Positions 1 through 6,129 are shown, counted from the first letter of the stretch. The stretch: DNA of 6,129 bases from an uncultured Lachnospiraceae bacterium (GCA_905236615.1 CAJORC010000207.1:1-6129), one strand, 5' to 3'. The notes: a model not told the origin generated them from the letters alone. Made by a program: numbers and translations.

Positions 1-79
1 AAATCGTAAGATTTGAGCAACGGCGTTGCAAAAACGGACATCCGACGTCATTTTGTCAGAAATAAAACTATGTTTTATA

Positions 80-86
80 AAGGAGA
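80..86 (+). promoter_or_regulatory. Ribosome binding site for the 96-920 membrane protein
   Basis: The sequence AAGGAGA lies ten bases before the ATG at 96 and is a good match to the anti-Shine-Dalgarno sequence. It supports that start; no earlier in-frame start with a better site is present. Confidence 0.75.
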
Positions 87-95
87 TAAATAGAA

Positions 96-920
96 ATGTC
101 TGTAGAATCTTATATCAACCCTGATTTTACCATCCCGCAGAAGCTCTTTTTCTTTCTTGCGGCATTTTTGATGATCGTAGTCTGCATTGTGATTATAGCC
201 GGATTTTCATCCGTAGTTTCATTTTTTACACGAAACAAAGAAGACAGTGTACCTTTTAATGACGGCTGTACCAAAAGAATTCAGCTCTTCTTCGAAATGC
301 TGATTTCCGGAACATCAGTATTGTCATTTTCCTGTGCATATATAATTTTTAATCATATTTATACACTGTTGTCACAGGGAGCTGCTGGCTACGACGCCGA
401 TGCAGCGGAATTTGTGGCTCTCTGGGAAAACGGAAAGGATTTCATCCTGCTTTTGCTGATATGTCTTTCATGCATACTTAACACCATCCTTGATAAATTT
501 ATCATACCACTTAAAGCGATCAGCAAAGAAGAAAAGGCATCCATCCGGCTGCTTGCAATGTTTTATGCAATAATAATCCTGGTATGCCTGAACAGGATCG
601 GTGACGAAAGCGAATACAGTCCGGTAATGATGTATTACCTTGGTCTTATGGTCGGAAGATTTGTATACTTTGATGCATCTTTTATGGATTTCCTTTTTGC
701 TATAAGAAATGCTCTCCAGAACATACTGCTCCTTATCCTTGCAGCTGCAATTCTGGGAATCCTCTGTTATCTCGGATTCTCTTTCGGATTTCTTCTTGAG
801 AGAAACTACTATATTGTTGGTGTATTCTATACGAATCTTTTCCTTCTTGCTGCGGTATTTTTAATTCACAACAGCAGAATATTGAAAAGAATATTTCCGG
901 CATCAATCCAGTCAAAATGA
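96..920 (+). CDS. Polytopic membrane protein of unknown function (274 aa)
   Basis: I do not recognise this protein. Its sequence is strongly hydrophobic, with about seven likely membrane segments near residues 15-40, 65-90, 115-140, 150-167, 177-195, 207-233 and 238-258. Two polar stretches separate them: one near residues 45-62 (basic and acidic, RNKED) and one near 92-112 (Asp/Glu-rich, AGYDADAAEF). No signal peptidase site, transporter signature, nucleotide-binding motif or catalytic motif is visible, so a role cannot be named. The ATG at 96 is supported by an AGGAG at 81-85 with ten bases of spacing. The gene stands alone on the plus strand and converges on the NUDIX gene, with a shared hairpin terminator directly at its stop codon. 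It is a real gene by length, ribosome binding site and terminator. Its upstream promoter or partner genes lie mostly outside the window. Confidence 0.85.
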   Translation: MSVESYINPDFTIPQKLFFFLAAFLMIVVCIVIIAGFSSVVSFFTRNKEDSVPFNDGCTKRIQLFFEMLISGTSVLSFSCAYIIFNHIYTLLSQGAAGYDADAAEFVALWENGKDFILLLLICLSCILNTILDKFIIPLKAISKEEKASIRLLAMFYAIIILVCLNRIGDESEYSPVMMYYLGLMVGRFVYFDASFMDFLFAIRNALQNILLLILAAAILGILCYLGFSFGFLLERNYYIVGVFYTNLFLLAAVFLIHNSRILKRIFPASIQSK

Positions 921-956
921 GAACAAAGAATCCAGCTTTGCTGGATTCTTTGTTCT
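920..956. terminator. Bidirectional intrinsic terminator between convergent genes
   Basis: A perfect 17-bp inverted repeat (arms 920-936 and 940-956, arm AGAACAAAGAATCCAGC) encloses a three-base loop. The left arm begins on the last base of the TGA stop of the membrane protein gene. The right arm ends seven bases before the stop codon of the NUDIX gene. Reading rightward, a T-rich tail follows (TTATCTCTTTATTT); reading leftward, the tail is TCATTTTGAC. The position between two converging stop codons and the U-rich tails fit a terminator serving both strands, stronger for rightward transcription. Confidence 0.9.
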
Positions 957-963
957 TATCTCT

Positions 964-1629
964 TTATTTCCACATATCCATTGCAAAATATACCAATGCC
1001 ATCCATGTGTATACCGAATAGAATACACCGCTGTCGTCGCGTCCGTTTTTGATAAGTTCAAGGGCTTTTTCCTTACTGATTATCGAGAAACCATTAAAGA
1101 ATTCCTGTCCCTCAGCTCCCTCCTGAGTAAGAGCAAGCTTCTCTTCGGGATGCAGAACAACCAGAACAAGTGCATTACTTTCATCCGTTAATCCGGGTGA
1201 ACTGAATACCAGCGGATTAACTATTTTTATCGTATCGTTTTCTCCGACATTTATACCTGTTTCTTCCCTGATCTCTCTTTTAGCTGCATTTATTATCGCA
1301 GTTTCGGCATCACCTTCCGAGTCTTCTTTATCTATAAGTCCTGCAGGAACACCAAGGATAAAATGCGCTGTGGGATAACGGAACTCTTTGGCAAGCAGAA
1401 GCTTAGGTTCCTCTCCCTCCCTGTCGATTACTACAAAGCAGCTCACCGCATCAGGAATCATTTTCTTAAATTCTTCATCCGACTTTACAGCCACAAGTCT
1501 GTCAAAATCACGCCTTGTTGCATCAAAATAGTGCTTTCCTTCAGCATATTGAAGGTCAAAAACGTTCATAAATTTTGATTCGAAAACGTGCTTAGCACAT
1601 TCTTTTGTAATATTGGGAATCTCTTTCAT
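964..1629 (-). CDS. NUDIX hydrolase, ADP-ribose pyrophosphatase-like (221 aa)
   Basis: This is probably a cytoplasmic Mg-dependent hydrolase of a nucleoside diphosphate linked to another group, most like ADP-ribose pyrophosphatase. The Nudix box runs from G97 (PAGLIDKED) to the metal-binding helix REIREETGI at 118-126. A second family feature is SSPGLTDE at 143-150, which resembles the SPG-x-x-D/E segment of ADP-ribose pyrophosphatases. About 90 residues precede the box, longer than the minimal Nudix fold. The loop between G97 and R118 is about seven residues longer than the consensus GX5EX7RE allows, but the catalytic REUXEEXGU part is intact. The ATG at 1629 overlaps the glycosyltransferase stop by one base (TAATG), with GGAGG eight bases upstream, so translation is probably coupled. 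This is the last gene of the leftward unit. The exact substrate cannot be read from the sequence. Confidence 0.88.
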   Translation of the reverse strand: MKEIPNITKECAKHVFESKFMNVFDLQYAEGKHYFDATRRDFDRLVAVKSDEEFKKMIPDAVSCFVVIDREGEEPKLLLAKEFRYPTAHFILGVPAGLIDKEDSEGDAETAIINAAKREIREETGINVGENDTIKIVNPLVFSSPGLTDESNALVLVVLHPEEKLALTQEGAEGQEFFNGFSIISKEKALELIKNGRDDSGVFYSVYTWMALVYFAMDMWK

Positions 1630-3167
1630 TACTTAATCCTCCAGTACAATTCTTCTGCTTCATTTTTATCAACAAGCATATAGTTCGTAAAAACGTATTT
1701 TCTTATATCTTCATCATCAAAAGAATTCATATCTTCCGAAATGATCCAATGCGGTTTATCATTTTCAAGTTTTTGAAGTATCTCTGTTTTAATCTCAGGA
1801 AAGAGATGCAGAAAATACGGACAATTCACAGCATATTTATTCGTGGGAAATGTCTGAAGCACCTCATAGTATATCATGCCTGACTCAAGATTATAAAGCT
1901 CGTTTTTCTCAGATTCCGGTATCTGGGCATCAATAGCCTTTATTGCCTCTATCTTTGTATAACCGTCATCATTATCATAGATAAAGCTGTTTTCCTCATT
2001 TTTTTCATATGCCGGCGGAATATAAAAAACAAGAATTGCAATAAAAATCACAGCTGATATGCCGGCCCTTATTATATAGTTTTTCTTTCGTTTAAGCTTT
2101 GTTGTCAGTTCAGGCAGAAATGCAAGAAAACAGATAAGAAGCGGAAGCTCGATTATAAAATAATAGTCGAACGGTGTTCCGAGATGAAGCAGGATATAAA
2201 TTACAATCGGCATAACAGTCATCAGAATTTTCTTATAAAGAACAGTTTTCTTTTTTGTCCATAAGAAAAGTCCGAATATCAGGCAAAGCGGGCAGATGAT
2301 AAGCATCTTTTCCCATGAAAGTGAATAGCCCTCATAGAGATCCGTTCCGCGCTTAAATCCCAGAACAAATACGCATTTGACCATATCCGCCAGAGCTCCG
2401 CGCATGGCGAAATATGCAAAGATCGGAGCAGATACCGAAAGGCCTCCAAATATAAAATACTTTGCGGATGCCGCAATCTCACTCCATTCTTTTTCCCTTG
2501 CCAGATAGATAAATACAGTAATGACAATTGCTATTATCGGAGCCGCAACCGTCATTTTTCCCCAGAAAATTATAAAAAAGCAGAGTCCGATCAAAAAAGA
2601 ACTGCTGTTTATTTCCGAATAATTCTTTTCTTTCAGGAATTTCAGCCCCAGATAAATTGATGCAAAATTTAAGGGCAGAAAAAATTCCTCCGCAGTATTG
2701 CCGCCCCAGAGCAGCGAATAATAGCATGCATAGAAGATCAGAAGCGAAATAACAGTCCATACCCTGTTATTATAGAGCCTCATGATCTTATAAATAAATA
2801 AAACTGCAGCTGCAATAGAAATACACTGAATAAGAAAAATTCCGCCTCGGTTTTTGATCAAAACCTGCCCTACTGCTTCATAAAAAAAGAGCGTAGGTCC
2901 TTTCAGGTCAAAATAATCTTTATAAGGCACTTTTCCTGCGACGATAGCACGCCCCACAAGCGAGTACCATGCCGAGTCATATCCGTAGGCATACGGATAG
3001 CGCGGACTTGTCCAGCTTGACGCAAAGTAAATAAATATGCAGCCGCTTATCATCACGGCTGCATATTCAACTAATTCCATAAAATTGACGGCAGTTTTTT
3101 CACTTACCGGAATTTCCCCGGTTTCATCAACCTGAGAAATTTCATCATCAATCTTCGGCTGAATCAA
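1629..3167 (-). CDS. Multi-pass membrane glycosyltransferase, GT-C / family 39-like (512 aa)
   Basis: This is a likely polyprenyl-phosphate-sugar-dependent glycosyltransferase of the plasma membrane. About 30 polar cytoplasmic residues are followed by a first membrane segment (about 33-50). The first outer loop then carries GYDSAWY (D64) and VPYKDYFDLKGP (80-91, D84 and D87), the acidic loop and PYxDxxDxKGP pattern seen in PMT_2/GT39-like bacterial enzymes. Roughly ten further hydrophobic segments occupy residues 109-383. A soluble C-terminal domain of about 125 residues follows (385-512), probably extracytoplasmic. The start is TTG at 3167, inside the end of the EF-G-like gene (20-nt overlap), supported by AAGGA eight bases upstream. 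The next in-frame ATG is residue 30, immediately before the first membrane segment, and would remove the whole cytoplasmic tail. Acceptor and sugar donor are unknown; a cell-wall polymer or a surface glycan is possible. The family is inferred from motif and topology. Confidence 0.78.
   Translation of the reverse strand: MIQPKIDDEISQVDETGEIPVSEKTAVNFMELVEYAAVMISGCIFIYFASSWTSPRYPYAYGYDSAWYSLVGRAIVAGKVPYKDYFDLKGPTLFFYEAVGQVLIKNRGGIFLIQCISIAAAVLFIYKIMRLYNNRVWTVISLLIFYACYYSLLWGGNTAEEFFLPLNFASIYLGLKFLKEKNYSEINSSSFLIGLCFFIIFWGKMTVAAPIIAIVITVFIYLAREKEWSEIAASAKYFIFGGLSVSAPIFAYFAMRGALADMVKCVFVLGFKRGTDLYEGYSLSWEKMLIICPLCLIFGLFLWTKKKTVLYKKILMTVMPIVIYILLHLGTPFDYYFIIELPLLICFLAFLPELTTKLKRKKNYIIRAGISAVIFIAILVFYIPPAYEKNEENSFIYDNDDGYTKIEAIKAIDAQIPESEKNELYNLESGMIYYEVLQTFPTNKYAVNCPYFLHLFPEIKTEILQKLENDKPHWIISEDMNSFDDEDIRKYVFTNYMLVDKNEAEELYWRIK
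1638..1642 (-). promoter_or_regulatory. Ribosome binding site for the NUDIX gene
   Basis: GGAGG on the minus strand lies eight bases before the ATG at 1629, inside the last codons of the glycosyltransferase gene. With the TAATG stop/start overlap it fixes the start and implies translational coupling. Confidence 0.8.
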
Positions 3168-5244
3168 CTAACTTATCCTTTCGTGCTTCAATCTCCTGTG
3201 CCTGAACATCACTCGGAGCCTGCTCGTAACGGTTAAATTCATAGGAGAAATCACCCATACCACCGGTCATCGATCTGAGGTCTGTGCTGTATCCATAGAG
3301 TGTTGACTCAGGGATTTCAGCTTCGATCACGGTCTGCTTTCCGGTATCGGTAGGTGTCATTCCGAGAACTCTTCCGCGGCGCTTATTCAAGTCACCCATG
3401 ATATCACCGGTAAATTCATCCGGAACAGTAACTTTAAGTGACATGATAGGCTCAAGAAGTATCGGATTTGCTTTCAGGAATCCATCCTTAAACGCCATCT
3501 TTGCAGCTGTCTTGAACGACTGCTCAGATGAGTCAACAGGGTGATAAGATCCATCATAAAGGGTTGCCTTTACTCCTACTACGGGATATGCGGCAAGAGG
3601 TCCCTTATTTACGGAATCAGCAAGACCTTTTTCTACTGCAGGGAAGAAGTTCTTCGGAACTGCTCCTCCAACTACCTTCTCTTCAAAGATATAAGGCTTT
3701 GTGAAATCTCCCGAAGGCTCGAAAGTCATCTTAACATCGCCATACTGACCATGTCCGCCAGTCTGCTTCTTATATTTTCCTTCTACATCGGACTTTCCGC
3801 GGATAGTCTCTCTGTATGCAACCTTCGGCTTTGAAAGCTCTATCTGAACCTTATATTCGTTTTCAAGCTTAGCCTTTGCAATCTCAATCTGCTGCTCACC
3901 GATACCTACAAGAAGTGTCTGGTGATTTTCAGCATCGTTGATATTTCTGAGCGTAAGATCTTCAGCTGTCATCTTTGCAAGAGCCTGTGAAATCTTATCC
4001 ACATCTGACTTATTTACGGGCTTATAACGCATAGCGGTATAAGGAGTTGAAATAAGAAGCTTCGGATAAGTAATGGCCATTGCCTTGGTTGAAAGTGTAT
4101 CGCCTGTCTTTGTAACATTAAGCTTTGCCAGAGCTCCGATATCACCGGCATGAAGTTCATTAACTTCAATAGCCTTGGAACCCTGAAGGCAGTACATCTT
4201 TCCGATCTTTATCTCGGCATCCCTCTTCTCGTTATAAACTGTATCTCCGGTCTTAAATACGCCGGAATTTACCTTAAAGATTGAATACTTACCGATAAAC
4301 GGATCGATAATGGTCTTCCATACTATAGCTGATTTCGGCTTTGAGAAATCATAATCAGCTTCGAAAAGCTCATTTGTTGCGGTATTGATACCTGAAACCT
4401 TACGTCCCTCAGGACTCGGCAGATATTTTACACAGTCATCAAGAAGTGTATATATTCCCTGAACGAGTGTACTTGAACCCATTGTCATGGGAACAATCGA
4501 GCCGTCACATACACTTGCATGAAGTGCTGCTCTCATCTCAGCTTCTGTGAAGTTTTCACCATTAAAATATCTGTCCATAAATTCTTCTGATGTTTCAGCG
4601 ATAGCTTCCATCAGTGAACTTCTATATACTTCCAGATTATCCTTTGAATAATCGGGAATTTCACACTCGACTGCCTCGCCCTTGTCATTCCAGCGGTAAG
4701 CTTTCTCTGCAAGAACGTTGACATAGCCGACGAATTTTTCATTTTCACGAATCGGGAAATGGAAAGGAGCGATCTTCTTTCCGTAAAGTTCTGTCAGTTC
4801 TTCAAGAACATTCTTGAAACTTGCGTTATCGATATCCATGTTTGAAACATAGATAAGTCTCGGAAGATTGTATTTTTCGCATAAATTCCATGCTTTCTTC
4901 GCACCTGTTTCAACTCCTGCTTTTCCGTTTATAACGATAATAGCTGAAGCTGCAGCATGCATAGCTTCTTCAACTTCACCAACAAAGTCAAAGTAGCCCG
5001 GAGTATCAAAAATATTTAACTTGGTATTGTCCCACTCGATTGGAATAATGGATGTGCTGATTGAAAACTTTCTTTTCTGTTCTTCTTTGCTATAGTCGCT
5101 GATAGTCGAGCCATCTTCAACTTTGCCAAGACGTGTTGTAAGACCGGATATTTTCGCCATGGCTTCAACGAGACTTGTTTTCCCGGAGCCGCCATGGCCA
5201 AGCAGTGCTACGTTACGAATCCTGTCAGTGGTATAAACGTTCAT
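3148..5244 (-). CDS. EF-G-like translation GTPase, second-paralogue type (698 aa)
   Basis: This is a full-length five-domain EF-G homologue. The G domain is about residues 1-280, with P-loop GHGGSGKTS (16-24), DTPGYFDF (80-87) and SNMD (134-137). Domain II is about 300-390 (GDIGALAKLNVTKTGDTL) and domain III about 397-470. Domain IV, about 473-600, has TGGHGQYGDV (495-503) and YDGSYHPVDSSE (563-574). Domain V is about 601-690. Ordinary EF-G has GHIDAGKTT, DTPGHVDF and NKMD, so this protein departs at the P-loop, replaces the catalytic His with Tyr, and lacks both the Asn and Lys of NKxD. The switch I segment KRKFSIS replaces ERGITIT. These changes fit the EF-G-like/EF-G-2 group (for example Thermus EF-G-2, which as I recall also has DTPGY) rather than housekeeping fusA, which normally sits beside rpsL, rpsG and tuf. 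AGGAGGT lies eight bases before the ATG. It heads the unit with the glycosyltransferase. The exact role in translocation, recycling or stress is unknown. Confidence 0.92.
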   Translation of the reverse strand: MNVYTTDRIRNVALLGHGGSGKTSLVEAMAKISGLTTRLGKVEDGSTISDYSKEEQKRKFSISTSIIPIEWDNTKLNIFDTPGYFDFVGEVEEAMHAAASAIIVINGKAGVETGAKKAWNLCEKYNLPRLIYVSNMDIDNASFKNVLEELTELYGKKIAPFHFPIRENEKFVGYVNVLAEKAYRWNDKGEAVECEIPDYSKDNLEVYRSSLMEAIAETSEEFMDRYFNGENFTEAEMRAALHASVCDGSIVPMTMGSSTLVQGIYTLLDDCVKYLPSPEGRKVSGINTATNELFEADYDFSKPKSAIVWKTIIDPFIGKYSIFKVNSGVFKTGDTVYNEKRDAEIKIGKMYCLQGSKAIEVNELHAGDIGALAKLNVTKTGDTLSTKAMAITYPKLLISTPYTAMRYKPVNKSDVDKISQALAKMTAEDLTLRNINDAENHQTLLVGIGEQQIEIAKAKLENEYKVQIELSKPKVAYRETIRGKSDVEGKYKKQTGGHGQYGDVKMTFEPSGDFTKPYIFEEKVVGGAVPKNFFPAVEKGLADSVNKGPLAAYPVVGVKATLYDGSYHPVDSSEQSFKTAAKMAFKDGFLKANPILLEPIMSLKVTVPDEFTGDIMGDLNKRRGRVLGMTPTDTGKQTVIEAEIPESTLYGYSTDLRSMTGGMGDFSYEFNRYEQAPSDVQAQEIEARKDKLVDSAED
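3176..3180 (-). promoter_or_regulatory. Ribosome binding site supporting a TTG start of the glycosyltransferase
   Basis: AAGGA on the minus strand lies eight bases before TTG at 3167-3165, within the final codons of the EF-G-like gene. Its correct spacing is the main reason to accept the TTG start rather than the ATG at residue 30. Confidence 0.6.
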
Positions 5245-5252
5245 ATAGTGAT

Positions 5253-5259
5253 ACCTCCT
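5253..5259 (-). promoter_or_regulatory. Ribosome binding site for the EF-G-like gene
   Basis: A near-perfect AGGAGGT on the minus strand lies eight bases before the ATG at 5244, which predicts efficient translation and fixes the start. Confidence 0.85.
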
Positions 5260-5313
5260 CGTTAGTGGAATCGCCCTATTAATCCTCCAGTGGGCTTTTC
5301 GTATGTTATGTAT

Positions 5314-5342
5314 ATTTTACAATATAATAATACACTTTGCAA
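5314..5342 (-). promoter_or_regulatory. Candidate sigma-A promoter for the EF-G-like / glycosyltransferase / NUDIX unit
   Basis: On the minus strand, TTGCAA (5342-5337, 4 of 6 to TTGACA) is followed after exactly 17 bases by TAAAAT (5319-5314, 5 of 6 to TATAAT) in an AT-rich setting. Transcription would begin near 5307, giving a leader of about 60 bases that contains the AGGAGGT site. No strong terminator follows xpt, so some read-through from the purine unit is also possible. Confidence 0.55.
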
Positions 5343-5347
5343 CTGTT

Positions 5348-5364
5348 TTGTGCATATTCCACAA
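5348..5364. repeat. Short inverted repeat upstream of the candidate promoter
   Basis: TTGTG (5348-5352) and CACAA (5360-5364) form a five-base inverted repeat around a seven-base centre, a few bases upstream of the -35 element. It could be a small operator or a weak hairpin after xpt. It lacks a T tract and is short enough to be chance. Confidence 0.2.
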
Positions 5365-5389
5365 GGTATCTAAAAAATATATGAAGTAT

Positions 5390-5968
5390 TTATTTTCTAA
5401 AAATTATATTGCCGGATTTTGCATCCATTTCATCAACAATAGCAAGGGATTCCAGACGGTATCCCATATTTCTGATGATCTGTCCGCCGTTCTGAAAACC
5501 TTTTTCTATAGCAATACCGATTCCAGATACAGTTGCGCCTGCCTGATTGATAATTGATATAAGTCCCTGCAGGGCGCAGCCGTTTGCAAGGAAGTCATCA
5601 ATGATCAGTATTTTGTCGTTTTCGTTAAGGAACTTCTTGGATACAATGACCATGTTCTTATTTTTATGCGTAAAAGACTCAACTTCTGCGGTGTACATCT
5701 CACCATCAAGGTTTATACTGTGAGATTTCTTTGCGAATACTACAGGTGCATTAAAATGCCTTGCTGCAACACATGCGATACCTATGCCGGAAGCTTCAAT
5801 AGTGAGTATTTTATTAATCTCCACACCTTCAAATCTACGTGCCCACTCTTTACCCATCTCATCAAAAAGCTCTACATCCAATTGATGATTCAAAAAGCTG
5901 TCAACTTTTAAGATATTACCTTCTTTTACAACACCGTCTTTTACTATTCTTTCTTCAAGACAATTCAT
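5390..5968 (-). CDS. xpt: Xanthine phosphoribosyltransferase (192 aa)
   Basis: This cytoplasmic salvage enzyme joins xanthine to PRPP to give XMP and pyrophosphate, feeding GMP synthesis. Numbered from the chosen start, the N-terminal signature [11 protein letters not shown] is at 21-31, a TIEASGIG segment at 56-63, and the PRPP-binding loop IIDDFLANG at 122-130, followed by QAGA and [11 protein letters not shown] (149-159). These match Bacillus Xpt closely, and 192 residues is the normal length (about 190-194). The frame stays open to an ATG at 6019, but those 17 extra residues would overlap the end of the upstream permease. The ATG at 5968 has GAGG eight bases upstream and matches the family N-terminus. 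The gene lies 19 nt after the permease stop, so it is very likely co-transcribed with a nucleoside transporter. The purine riboswitch that often precedes xpt is not here; if present, it would be upstream of the transporter genes. Confidence 0.95.
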   Translation of the reverse strand: MNCLEERIVKDGVVKEGNILKVDSFLNHQLDVELFDEMGKEWARRFEGVEINKILTIEASGIGIACVAARHFNAPVVFAKKSHSINLDGEMYTAEVESFTHKNKNMVIVSKKFLNENDKILIIDDFLANGCALQGLISIINQAGATVSGIGIAIEKGFQNGGQIIRNMGYRLESLAIVDEMDAKSGNIIFRK

Positions 5969-5976
5969 TTCTATTA

Positions 5977-5980
5977 CCTC
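5977..5980 (-). promoter_or_regulatory. Ribosome binding site deciding the xpt start
   Basis: GAGG (in AATGAGGTAAT) lies eight bases before the ATG at 5968 in the 19-nt gap after the permease stop. It favours this start over the longer reading from 6019. Confidence 0.7.
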
Positions 5981-5987
5981 ATTAATT

Positions 5988-6129
5988 TTATCTGTCCTCA
6001 CGGAAATAATTGATTCCAAGATTCTTTGGCGGCTGGTTTTCGCGCTTGTTTCTCATGCTTGTAATCACAAGTACGAACATTGTTACCAGATAAGGAATCA
6101 TTTTATATAACTCTTTATATTCTGTGTGT
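5988..6129 (-). CDS. C-terminal end of a BMP-type nucleoside ABC transporter permease (partial)
   Basis: Reading leftward from the right edge gives an open frame of about 46 residues ending at TAA (5990-5988). It consists of a short polar stretch (TEYKELYK), one hydrophobic segment ([15 protein letters not shown]) and a polar tail ([22 protein letters not shown]). The tail with QPP and a final YFRE-R is, from memory, characteristic of the second permease of BmpA-family nucleoside ABC importers (YufQ/NupQ type). The 5' part is outside the window, so the family call rests on this tail and on its link to xpt 19 nt downstream. A permease for purine nucleosides or bases followed by a purine salvage enzyme makes functional sense. 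Another ABC permease of the same fold cannot be excluded. Confidence 0.75.
   Translation of the reverse strand, partial: HTEYKELYKMIPYLVTMFVLVITSMRNKRENQPPKNLGINYFREDR

Noticed and set aside
53..81. Good-looking promoter TTGTCA - 17 bases - TATAAA before the membrane protein gene
   Set aside because: Transcription would start near 88, after the AGGAG site at 81-85, so the message would lack its ribosome binding site. It is probably a chance match in AT-rich DNA.
2279..2760. Two minus-strand open frames inside the glycosyltransferase gene
   Set aside because: They are out-of-frame shadows of a well-supported membrane protein gene, with odd composition and no ribosome binding site of note.
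3541..3834. Plus-strand 97-residue open frame inside the EF-G-like gene
   Set aside because: It is antisense to conserved EF-G domain IV coding sequence and has no supporting start signals, so it is a shadow frame.
3148..5244. Ribosomal protection protein (TetM-like tetracycline resistance) or housekeeping fusA
   Set aside because: The GHGGSGKTS and DTPGY motifs place it with EF-G-like proteins rather than TetM types, which keep DTPGHMDF. Housekeeping fusA is expected beside ribosomal protein genes and with canonical G motifs.
5320..5389. Intrinsic terminator after xpt
   Set aside because: Only a five-base hairpin and AT-only pairings are present, and the T run near 5371-5377 is not preceded by a GC-rich stem.
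5303..5557. Plus-strand 84-residue open frame spanning the intergenic region and the end of xpt
   Set aside because: Most of it is antisense to xpt and it has no convincing ribosome binding site; the protein is low in complexity and rich in Phe, Ile and Cys, as expected for antisense AT-rich DNA.
5969..6019. Longer xpt start at 6019 adding 17 residues
   Set aside because: The extension overlaps the permease C-terminus, is absent from known Xpt proteins, and the ATG at 5968 has its own ribosome binding site.

Overview
This window looks like ordinary chromosomal DNA from a moderately low-GC Firmicute, most likely a Lachnospiraceae member of the Butyrivibrio/Pseudobutyrivibrio/Roseburia type. 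The grounds are strong AGGAGG-type ribosome binding sites, tightly packed genes, and recognisable clostridial versions of xanthine phosphoribosyltransferase, a second EF-G-like GTPase and a BMP-type nucleoside permease. The genus is inferred from remembered family resemblance, not from a search.

Layout from left to right. Positions 1-95 are a short non-coding left edge. A rightward gene (96-920) encodes an unrecognised protein with about seven membrane segments. It converges on a leftward gene set, and a 17-bp perfect hairpin (920-956) separates the two and can terminate both. Everything else reads leftward (minus strand). In transcription order, from the right edge, come the C-terminal end of a nucleoside-type ABC permease (5988-6129, cut by the window edge), xpt (5390-5968, 19 nt downstream), a 145-nt intergenic region with a plausible sigma-A promoter, an EF-G-like translation GTPase (3148-5244), a multi-pass GT-C/family-39-like glycosyltransferase (1629-3167), and a NUDIX hydrolase resembling ADP-ribose pyrophosphatase (964-1629).

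Two functional blocks can be seen. The permease and xpt form the end of a purine uptake and salvage unit: a nucleoside or base is imported and xanthine is converted to XMP. The EF-G-like, glycosyltransferase and NUDIX genes form a second, tightly coupled unit. The first pair overlaps by 20 nt, with a TTG start for the glycosyltransferase, and the second pair shares one base (TAATG). No common pathway for these three products is evident.

I found no mobile element, CRISPR array, tRNA, rRNA or convincing new defence or biosynthetic system. The points most worth a second look are the EF-G paralogue, whose G-domain motifs depart from the canonical ones at several key positions (including the catalytic His), its overlapping operon with a membrane glycosyltransferase, the lengthened Nudix box, and the orphan membrane protein.
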